From the NCBI RefSeq assembly GCF_000320505.1, contig NZ_BAGX02000023.1, positions 62,001 to 126,000 of the forward strand: DNA of 64,000 nucleotides. The letters run 5' to 3'. Position 1 is the first letter of the stretch; each line of letters begins with the position of its first letter. Below are positions 57,912 to 64,000 of the stretch, piece after piece. The notes below the pieces were generated by a model. It was not told the origin of the DNA. It saw nothing but the letters and a program-made list of their open reading frames with translations, and made no database searches. A program made the translations under genes and the position numbers. This stretch comes from Methanobrevibacter boviskoreani JH1 (lineage in GTDB: Archaea; Methanobacteriota; Methanobacteria; Methanobacteriales; Methanobacteriaceae).

Positions 57912-58256
57912 ATGGTTAGGTATGGAAGAGGTAGAAGACGATCAAAGAGACAAGAGGAAGATCCGATGGCTGGAACTTCAAACCTTGTTGATTGTATGTT
58001 GGTTCTTGCTTTAGGATTTATGATTATGTTGGTTATGAGCTGGAATATGCAGGATGTGGTTTTTAATCAGGACATGTCTCAGCAACAAAAACAAACTACT
58101 ATGCAAGCGATGCAACAGGTAGCTCAGGTAACCCAGGGTCAGGAACTCAACAGCACACCTGAAACTTCTCAAAAATCTGGTCAAGGATATGTTGAGCAGG
58201 GTAAAGTATATAAGGATCCTAAAACAGGTAAACTGATTATGGTTCAAGGAGGTTAA
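57912..58256 (+). CDS. DUF2149 protein with an ExbD/TolR-like transmembrane motif
   Basis: 114 residues: a basic N-terminus (YGRGRRRSKRQ), then DPMAGTSNLVDCMLVLALGFMIMLV, one helix opening with an Asp in a VDCMLVL context close to the ExbD/TolR IDVMLVL motif that carries the essential Asp. The outer part is Gln/Thr/Ser-rich and ends LIMVQGG. It is known as DUF2149. Pairing with the ExbB-like gene 12 bases upstream supports a stator role, though sequence resemblance is limited to the helix. Confidence 0.75.
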   Translation: MVRYGRGRRRSKRQEEDPMAGTSNLVDCMLVLALGFMIMLVMSWNMQDVVFNQDMSQQQKQTTMQAMQQVAQVTQGQELNSTPETSQKSGQGYVEQGKVYKDPKTGKLIMVQGG

Positions 58257-58264
58257 ACTCCTTG
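58245..58264 (+). terminator. Strong hairpin with the DUF2149 stop codon in its loop
   Basis: CAAGGAG pairs perfectly with CTCCTTG around GTTAAA, which contains the TAA stop. About nine T residues follow within six bases. This is the clearest terminator in the window. Confidence 0.8.
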
Positions 58265-58684
58265 ATTATTTTTTTTTATTTCATATGAATTTTTTTCATG
58301 ATTTTAAAGTATTTTTTTTATTAAATGCACTTCTAATTCTGATTATTTTTTAATTTAGACTATTTTAAGCTTAATTCCATTTTTGGATTTTCTGTGATTT
58401 TCTAAAGAACTTACTAATTTATATCTCTTTATTTATAAAATTTCCTTTTTTAATTGGAAAATGTACCTATTTTTTGCTGTTTTTTAATAATATGTCATAT
58501 TTTCATGGTTTTAATTTATTTTCAGCTATTTTAATTAAAAACAAGTCAATTTTATTAAATGATAGTATAATAATTAAATTATTAATTGTTTTTAAAATAA
58601 AATCATGTTCTGTATTAAATGTTAACATATCCAATTATTTAATAAAATCATATTGATTTAAGAAATATTTTTTTGTTTGTTGAT

Positions 58685-58725
58685 GGTTTAAACTAGTAAT
58701 ATGTATTATTGTGCTATTTTAAACC
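58685..58725 (+). promoter_or_regulatory. Branched inverted repeat in the gap before the HNH gene
   Basis: GGTTTAAA (58685-58692) and TTTAAACC (58718-58725) enclose TAG/CTA and TAATA/TATTA pairings, followed by TTTTT. A second small hairpin, GCTTTT-T-AAAAGC, is at 58762-58774. The 727-base gap 58257-58983 holds no supportable gene otherwise; a 60-codon frame at 58474 looks spurious. Confidence 0.4.
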
Positions 58726-58926
58726 TTTTTATGATCTTTCACTTTAAGGATTAAATGAAAAGCTTTTTAAAAGCACATGAGATAGATTAATATGTAAGAA
58801 TGTTAATTAAATTGTCAAAACTAGAATTGAAAAAATTAGTATAAATGAATTATTGTTTTTAAGAAGGATTTGTCATCATGTTCTTAAATTCTGTCTGCAG
58901 ATATATAAAAATGGATTATATGGATT

Positions 58927-58981
58927 TTACACGGCTTTCATTTTTAAAGGATATTTTTTTAAGGTAATATAGGTCGTGTAA
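58927..58981 (+). promoter_or_regulatory. Inverted repeat that could hide the HNH ribosome site
   Basis: TTACACG (58927-58933) pairs with CGTGTAA (58975-58981), which ends two bases before the ATG. The AGGT ribosome site lies just inside the stem. Confidence 0.4.
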
Positions 58982-58983
58982 CT

Positions 58984-59697
58984 ATGGACTTAATTAACTG
59001 GAATGATATTATGTGTTCTTCATATATTAACATATATGAACTACATGATGGTCAATATATGATACGGTTAAATAGAACGGATCTTACAATAGATGATATC
59101 TATTTCTTATTTGAAAGATTATCAAAATCCTTGTTTAAATTTGGTAATTTTTTAGTTAAGAATCTAAATCTAGTATTCATATTCTCAAATGAGCCATTGT
59201 ATAGGAAAATCACGAAAAAAGATTTTAGACGATTTTCAAAATCAGAATCTTTAGTTAAATTCTATAAATTCCTATATAATTTAAAATTGGAATTTGAATC
59301 ATTCGAAAAAGATCATAATGATAATTCAGGTCATTGTTTAAAAATGGATATTATCCTAAGAAGGATTAGGGGTAACCCCCTTGAATCTGATAAGAGAAGA
59401 TCTGGAAATTATCATAACTGGAGAGAAACTATACTAAAAAGAGATAATTATTCATGTCAATGTTGTGGTAGGTCTAAATCATTGGAGGTTCATCATTTAC
59501 ATCCCTACTCTGAGCACCCTGATTTAAGATTGGATGTTAATAATGGAGTTATCCTGTGTAAGGAATGTCATAAAAGATACCATTATTTATATGATATAGA
59601 TCAGGTAAATCCCATGACCTTTAGTAAGTTTTTAAGAAGGTATTCACATAAGCATGTAAACTATAAATATCTGGAAAAGGTAAACAACCTATCCTAA
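58984..59697 (+). CDS. HNH endonuclease domain protein
   Basis: 237 residues. Residues about 140-200 form an HNH nuclease: HNWRETILKRDNYSCQCCGRSKSLEVHHLHPYSEHPDLRLDVNNGVILCKECHKRYH, with two CxxC zinc pairs and the catalytic HH. The N-terminal 135 residues are basic and unrecognised, possibly a DNA-recognition domain. Free-standing HNH genes can be phage-derived, restriction-like or homing enzymes, but no intein, intron or methylase is nearby. Composition matches the neighbours, so recent transfer is not evident. Confidence 0.85.
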   Translation: MDLINWNDIMCSSYINIYELHDGQYMIRLNRTDLTIDDIYFLFERLSKSLFKFGNFLVKNLNLVFIFSNEPLYRKITKKDFRRFSKSESLVKFYKFLYNLKLEFESFEKDHNDNSGHCLKMDIILRRIRGNPLESDKRRSGNYHNWRETILKRDNYSCQCCGRSKSLEVHHLHPYSEHPDLRLDVNNGVILCKECHKRYHYLYDIDQVNPMTFSKFLRRYSHKHVNYKYLEKVNNLS

Positions 59698-59996
59698 TTT
59701 ATTAAATTTTTTATTAATATTTTTTTAATTATTTAAAGCCAGTTAATCCTATAAAAATAGATTTAATCATTGTATTTGAATTCTTATGGGAAATATTCTT
59801 TTACAGATAAAAATAGAATTTAAATAAGTCTTGGTATATTCTAAATTATGTAGGTTTACAGGTAAAGGTGGAATTTAGATAAGTCTTGATATATATTTTA
59901 ATTATAAATAAAATAAAAAAAAGTAATTTAAGGAAATTAGATTATATGTTACTAAAACTTGTTTTATTTAACAAAGTACTGTTTTTTACAATTAAT

Positions 59997-60707
59997 TCAT
60001 CTAATGCCGTCTTGTGTTATTAAAAAATTAATAATCTTGCCTTCCGCAAGGGAATTATGTCTTTTAACAGTTGCAATTCTCTGGCCAATCATGCCTGTTT
60101 TTTCAAGTTGGATTATGACTTTACTCCAATATTGTAAGGTTGTTCCACCAACTGCTTTTACGGAAGGTTCCGTATTATCGTCACCAAATGATGAATAAAT
60201 TTGATTTGTAACGAGTACTGCAAGATTATATTTACGGGCTATTGCAGATAGTTGTTTCATCTGCATTCCTAGATTTTTATTTAGTATTGATGATTTTCTA
60301 TCATCTGATCTATATAATGCTACAGCTGAATCCAGTATAACAAGGTCGACTTCTTCCTCCTTATTGTTTTTAAGCCAGGTTTCAACTATTATGAGATCGT
60401 CATATTGCTCGTCAAAATCTGTAGGCTCTAGGATAATGATATTGTTTGCAATTTCATCAAATCTGTCTTTAGCTATTTGTTGAATTCTGTCAACAGATAT
60501 TCCACCTTCAGTGTCAATGTAAATTACTTTTCTACCTGTTTTTGCAACTTCTACAGATAACTGTAATGCAATGTTGGTTTTTCCAGAGCCTGGAGGACCA
60601 AATATTTGGGTAATAATTCCCTTTTCAATTCCACCATTTAGAATTTCATCAATAGAGGAGTTTGTCGGAATTTTTTTGGAATTGCCTATTTTATTAAGTG
60701 TTTTCAT
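59997..60707 (-). CDS. radB: DNA repair and recombination protein RadB
   Basis: 236 residues, a RecA-family ATPase core without the RadA N-terminal HhH domain, as expected for RadB. Walker A is GPPGSGKTNIALQL (about 38-51), IYIDTEGG follows, and Walker B is VDLVILDSAVALYR near 118. NQIYSSFGDDNTEPSVKAVGGTTLQYWSKVII matches the conserved loops. It acts as a RadA mediator in euryarchaea. Single gene. Confidence 0.94.
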   Translation of the reverse strand: MKTLNKIGNSKKIPTNSSIDEILNGGIEKGIITQIFGPPGSGKTNIALQLSVEVAKTGRKVIYIDTEGGISVDRIQQIAKDRFDEIANNIIILEPTDFDEQYDDLIIVETWLKNNKEEEVDLVILDSAVALYRSDDRKSSILNKNLGMQMKQLSAIARKYNLAVLVTNQIYSSFGDDNTEPSVKAVGGTTLQYWSKVIIQLEKTGMIGQRIATVKRHNSLAEGKIINFLITQDGIR

Positions 60708-60977
60708 CTTTCTTTTCCTTATTTTTTTTAATGTAATATATTTTGTTATTTTTTATATTTATTATTTTTATATTTTCTTTAATCCGGGGATATATCTTTT
60801 TTCTAGTCAAATTTAGTTTCAAAATGTACTATCTTTATTAAAGCTGAATTTTTAAACATCTAAAATTATTACTCCTTGTTTATTTGTTTAATAAATAGGT
60901 AATACTTAAACTATATTTAAATAATATGCTTTTATAATAATAAATTTGATATTAGTTTATATTTTAGAGGTAATTAG

Positions 60978-61472
60978 ATGGACAGATATCAAGGATGGAA
61001 ATGGTATGATACTGGATTGATTATTCTTTTGTTAATTGCTGCATTATATTGTATTATGGTTATGTCTGATTATTTTATGGGCGTTGCATGTTTAGCTGTT
61101 ATATTAATGGTTATGGGTAGTTTTACAAAAGAAATATATGTTTTTATTGCAGATGTTTATAAAAAAAGAGGCAATTTTGATAAGGCCTTAGAACTATGTG
61201 ATAAGGTTTTAGGTAAGGATTCTAGATATGTTTATGCAGTTATAGAAAAGGGATCCATTTATGAAGAGATGAATCAAGCAGATAAGGCACTTAAAACTTA
61301 TGACTATGCATCATCAATGGATAAGGAATTGTATATTCCTCTAAGAAAGAAAGGTGATTTATATACAAAGTTAAATAGAAATGATGAGGCTCAAAAAGCA
61401 TATGAAAAAGCAAATGTCCTAAAGTTAAAAAAGGATGAGGAAAGATGGACCTTTAGATTACTTGAAAAATAA
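60978..61472 (+). CDS. Membrane-anchored TPR protein
   Basis: 164 residues. Two N-terminal helices (about 10-28 and 33-52, GLIILLLIAALYCIMVM and GVACLAVILMVMGSF) precede about three TPR units (VYKKRGNFDKALELCDKVL, EKGSIYEEMNQADKALKTYDYA, KKGDLYTKLNRNDEAQKAYEKA). It is probably a cytoplasmic scaffold at the membrane, partner unknown. GAGGTAATTAG precedes the ATG. Different from the ASCH-TPR protein at 3.8 kb. Confidence 0.75.
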   Translation: MDRYQGWKWYDTGLIILLLIAALYCIMVMSDYFMGVACLAVILMVMGSFTKEIYVFIADVYKKRGNFDKALELCDKVLGKDSRYVYAVIEKGSIYEEMNQADKALKTYDYASSMDKELYIPLRKKGDLYTKLNRNDEAQKAYEKANVLKLKKDEERWTFRLLEK

Positions 61473-61659
61473 GTTTAGGTAAAAAGTAATCCTTGTTTTT
61501 TTTAATTTATGTATTACTTTTTTTATTGTTTTTTCTTTAAAAATATTACTTTCTAAATGTTTATATAGTATATTTTATAAAAAACTATATGTAGGATTGA
61601 TTTTATTAAAATTTATACAAACATGCTTGTATTTTTTTCAAATAAAGGATTTTAAGGCA

Positions 61660-61704
61660 ATAAAAAGTATTAATTTTTATACTAAAAATGTATAAAAAGT
61701 ATTA
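61660..61704 (+). promoter_or_regulatory. Perfect 13-base direct repeat upstream of cbiM
   Basis: ATAAAAAGTATTA occurs at 61660-61672 and 61692-61704, 32 bases apart (about three helical turns), roughly 150 bases before cbiM. AGTAT...ATACT also forms a small inverted pair. It may be an operator for a metal regulator; nothing links it to NikR. The rest of 61473-61845 has no gene. Confidence 0.45.
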
Positions 61705-61845
61705 CTGTAACTTTATTTTTAAGATAATTTGTATTTGTATATAAAAATTTTAATATATGATAAGTAATAATTATTTGTTATTTTTTATTATCTACAGAAT
61801 TTAATATTTATTTTATATTTAAAAACAAAAAATGTGGTGTGATTT

Positions 61846-62490
61846 ATGCATATACCTGATGGTTTTATCCCATTATGGCAGTGTGCAATATATTATGTAA
61901 TATTAATAATTGCATTATACTTTGCAACAAAATGGGCTAAAAATAATTTAGATGAAAAACGTATTCCTTTAATTGCTGTATTGGCTGCAGGTATCTTTGC
62001 TATTATGTCAATGAACATGCCAATTCCATTTGGTACTAGTGGACATATGGTTGGGGGTACTTTAATTGCTGTTGTATTCATGGCTCCTGAAGCTGCTGTA
62101 TTAGTGTTCTTTGTTGTACTTCTTATTCAAGCATTACTCTTTGGAGATGGAGGTATTTCAACATTAGGTGCTAATGTATTGAATATGGCTATTGTTGGGG
62201 GATGTGTTGGTTTATACACATTCAAAGGATTAAAGAAATTTGTCGGTAAATATGTTGCTGTTGGAATCGGTGCATGGTTAGCTACTTTCATTGCAGCAGA
62301 ATGCTGTGCTGTGGAAATGGCTATTGCTGGTACTTTCCCACTTAATTTGGGACTTGCTTCCATGGGATTATATCATGCATTTATTGGTTTTATTGAAGCA
62401 ATTTTAACCGTAATTGTTCTTTATGTACTTGAAAGATACAGACCTGATTTATTATCTTGGGATGATGAAAGCGAAACAAGTGAGGCTTGA
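61846..62490 (+). CDS. cbiM: Cobalt transport protein CbiM
   Basis: 214 residues. MHIPDGFIP is the diagnostic N-terminus: the amino group and His2 bind the metal. About six helices follow, with [16 protein letters not shown] as the second metal-side motif and an acidic C-terminus. It is the substrate-binding component of an energy-coupling-factor transporter for Co2+, supplying the corrinoids of methanogenesis. cbiN starts five bases later. Confidence 0.95.
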   Translation: MHIPDGFIPLWQCAIYYVILIIALYFATKWAKNNLDEKRIPLIAVLAAGIFAIMSMNMPIPFGTSGHMVGGTLIAVVFMAPEAAVLVFFVVLLIQALLFGDGGISTLGANVLNMAIVGGCVGLYTFKGLKKFVGKYVAVGIGAWLATFIAAECCAVEMAIAGTFPLNLGLASMGLYHAFIGFIEAILTVIVLYVLERYRPDLLSWDDESETSEA

Positions 62491-62494
62491 TTAG

Positions 62495-62776
62495 ATGGAA
62501 AAGAAAACTCAATATCTTTTAATTGTAGGTATAGTTGTTTGTTTAGTAATTGCTGTACTATCTCCATTTATAGCATCTGGAGATCCTGATGGTCTTGAAA
62601 AATCTGCAGAAGATGCTAGTGTTCCTGATGGTGTAGAAACTTCTTTAGTTAATGCTCCTATGCCTGATTACACAATAGGTGATAGTTCTATTGGTGAAAT
62701 CGCAGCATTAGTTATTGGTATTTTCATAACCCTTATTTTAGGTTGGGCAGTAGCTTATGTTGTAAGGAAAAACTAG
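62495..62776 (+). CDS. cbiN: Cobalt transport protein CbiN
   Basis: 93 residues: one N-terminal helix (LLIVGIVVCLVIAVLSPFIASGDPDGLEKSAED), an exposed loop with the typical SGDPDGLE, and one C-terminal helix (LVIGIFITLILGWAVAYV). CbiN stimulates metal loading into CbiM. Adjacent to cbiM and co-transcribed. Confidence 0.94.
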   Translation: MEKKTQYLLIVGIVVCLVIAVLSPFIASGDPDGLEKSAEDASVPDGVETSLVNAPMPDYTIGDSSIGEIAALVIGIFITLILGWAVAYVVRKN

Positions 62777-62789
62777 ATATGTTGAATTG

Positions 62790-62816
62790 ATCTTGGAGTT
62801 CTTAATGCTCTAAGAT
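62790..62816 (+). promoter_or_regulatory. Intra-operon hairpin between cbiN and cbiQ
   Basis: ATCTTGGAG pairs with CTCTAAGAT (9 pairs, one G-U) around nine bases, followed by T-rich sequence. It sits in the 107-base cbiN-cbiQ gap and could partly terminate or protect the mRNA. Confidence 0.45.
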
Positions 62817-62883
62817 TTCTCTTCTTATTTTAAAAACAAATTTTTATATTTTAAATTTAATAATTATATAATGTGGTATAATA

Positions 62884-63717
62884 ATGAATATAATGGAAGC
62901 TGTAGATTTGGATGTAATTTCAGGACAAGATTCTCCTATACATAATTTAGAAGGGAGAACTAAACTTATTTTTGCATTAATTATTATATTTTATTGTGTT
63001 TATTCTACTCAGCTTCTTGGTCCGGTTATTCTAGAAATATTTCTCCTTGTAATGATCTATTTAGCAAATTTATCCTATAAAACATGTTTTAAAAGAATTT
63101 TGCTTTTACTGCCTTTTGCGGGTTTTATTATTGTATTTCAACCTTTTGTTCATACAGGAAATATTATCTGGCAAGGTCCTTGGTCATGGCTCCATATAAC
63201 GGATTTTGGTCTAAACTGGGCTATTATTTTATCTGTAAGGTTGGTTGTTTGTTTAACTGCAATTGTTCTTTTATCTTCTACGAGTCCAATGCAGGAGATT
63301 GTCCAATCCCTTAGAAAACTTGGAATGCCAAGGGATATTGCAATGATTCTATCAATTATGGTAAGATTTTTATTCATATTTATTGATGAGTTGGAATCTA
63401 TTAGAATAAGTCAAAAGTCTAGAAACTTTAATATTCATAGTAAGATTACTCCATATAAATGGAGGGTAAAACAAGTAGGTTATACAATAGGTATGATGTT
63501 TATTAAGGCATATGAAAAGGGAGAAACTGCTTACTTTAGTATGATGGCACGTTGCTATTCTGATGAATCTGAATTGTATAAAACAAATGATACTCCTGGA
63601 AAATGGGAGTATGGTTTAATTGCAAGTCTAGTCATTGTTATTGCCTTAATACAATTGGCTTTAATCTTTATTCCAAATGCTTTTGGGTTTTTAAGTGTAG
63701 TGTTATATACTGGTTAG
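62884..63717 (+). CDS. cbiQ: Cobalt ECF transporter permease CbiQ
   Basis: 277 residues with five to six helices (one near 28-50, others near 88, 115 and 245). LGMPRDIAMILSIMVRFLFIFIDELESIRISQKSR is the coupling region that touches the ATPase, and AYFSMMARCYSDE is a second one. It couples CbiMN to CbiO. The expected cbiO should lie just past the right edge; it is not in the window. The start ATG 62884 gives MNIMEAVDLDVISG. Confidence 0.93.
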   Translation: MNIMEAVDLDVISGQDSPIHNLEGRTKLIFALIIIFYCVYSTQLLGPVILEIFLLVMIYLANLSYKTCFKRILLLLPFAGFIIVFQPFVHTGNIIWQGPWSWLHITDFGLNWAIILSVRLVVCLTAIVLLSSTSPMQEIVQSLRKLGMPRDIAMILSIMVRFLFIFIDELESIRISQKSRNFNIHSKITPYKWRVKQVGYTIGMMFIKAYEKGETAYFSMMARCYSDESELYKTNDTPGKWEYGLIASLVIVIALIQLALIFIPNAFGFLSVVLYTG

Positions 63718-64000
63718 CTGGTAGTCTATTTACTTTTTAATTTTTTGACTCATTTGAGTTTTTAATTTTTAATTCAGTTTTTATGTTCTTTACTTTTAAT
63801 AAATTTCATGTTTCTTTTTTATTTTAGTTTTTATCTAATTTTGGTTCTTATATTAATTTTTTACTCTATTTTAAGTATTTTTTCAGTTTTTGTCCCTTGT
63901 TCTATTTTTTATCAATTTTTTAATCTATTTGATTCTAACTTTATATTTAAAAATTTAAATTTCATTATTTCATTATGACTGAATATATATTCTCTAGTTT
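63718..64000. other. T-rich end of window
   Basis: 283 bases after cbiQ with no gene. Runs of T on the plus strand. If cbiO is in this operon, a gap this long before it would be unusual. Confidence 0.5.

Noticed and set aside
58474-58656. 60-codon frame before the HNH gene
   Set aside because: No ribosome site, biased residue use (Ile, Lys, Asn, Ser) and no motif.
59400-59600. HNH gene as part of an intein or intron
   Set aside because: The HNH domain sits in its own gene with its own start and stop, and neither neighbour is interrupted.
1-64000. CRISPR array, integrase, insertion sequence or provirus
   Set aside because: No array of short repeats with unique spacers, and no transposase or integrase motif. 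The tandem repeats found have no spacers.

Overview
This window is a piece of chromosome from a very AT-rich methanogenic archaeon of the order Methanobacteriales, most likely Methanobrevibacter or a close relative. The evidence is euryarchaeal information genes (TFE, RadB, Pelota, archaeal AlaRS, CDC48, the secE-nusG-rpl11-rpl1-rpl10-rpl12 cluster), a MraY-like plus MurG-like pair fitting pseudomurein wall synthesis, a class V fructose-bisphosphatase, an F420-ligase-like protein, the hydrogenase chaperone HypC and a cobalt CbiMNQ system. Genus is inferred from composition and gene content only. I see no provirus, insertion sequence, rRNA or CRISPR array.

Layout. 1-5 kb: end of a GlmU-like nucleotidyltransferase, gamma carbonic anhydrase, HisC, a radical-SAM activase, an ASCH-TPR protein. 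5-16.5 kb (mostly minus strand): zinc-ribbon membrane protein, GlmM, OB-fold protein, DNA ligase behind thiC, CDC48, prephenate dehydrogenase. 16.6-24 kb: Pelota, the two wall-synthesis genes, a SWIM protein, a lipoamide-dehydrogenase-like flavoprotein, HypC. 24-30 kb (minus): ACT regulator, two tandem tRNA-Ile genes, a MIP18-like protein, an ArcS-type protein, an HD protein, TFE, an F420-ligase-like protein. 30.5-38.7 kb: ftsZ, secE, nusG, rpl11, rpl1, rpl10, rpl12, alaS. 38.9-48 kb: TMEM175-like channel, ThiI, two paralogous osmoprotectant ABC operons in tandem. 48-53 kb: fbp, a flavoprotein, Sua5, archaetidylinositol-phosphate synthase, DUF357. 53-58 kb: an orphan TadA/TadC-like secretion pair, then a DUF2162 / ExbB-like / ExbD-like trio. 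59-64 kb: HNH nuclease, RadB, TPR protein, cbiM-cbiN-cbiQ running toward the window edge.

The most interesting items are: the DUF2162-ExbB-DUF2149 trio, whose last member carries an ExbD/TolR-like Asp motif in an organism without an outer membrane; the structured leader before rpl1; a hairpin-rich 400-base gap between thiC and cdc48 that may hold a small RNA; the tandem osmoprotectant operons with near-identical permease halves but diverged binding halves; several tandem duplications of 57-109 bases in gaps, one carrying a tRNA gene; and a recurring arrangement in which the stop codon lies inside the 3' hairpin.

All base pairings were read by eye. In such AT-rich DNA several short perfect hairpins are expected by chance, so each structural claim needs comparative or shuffling tests.
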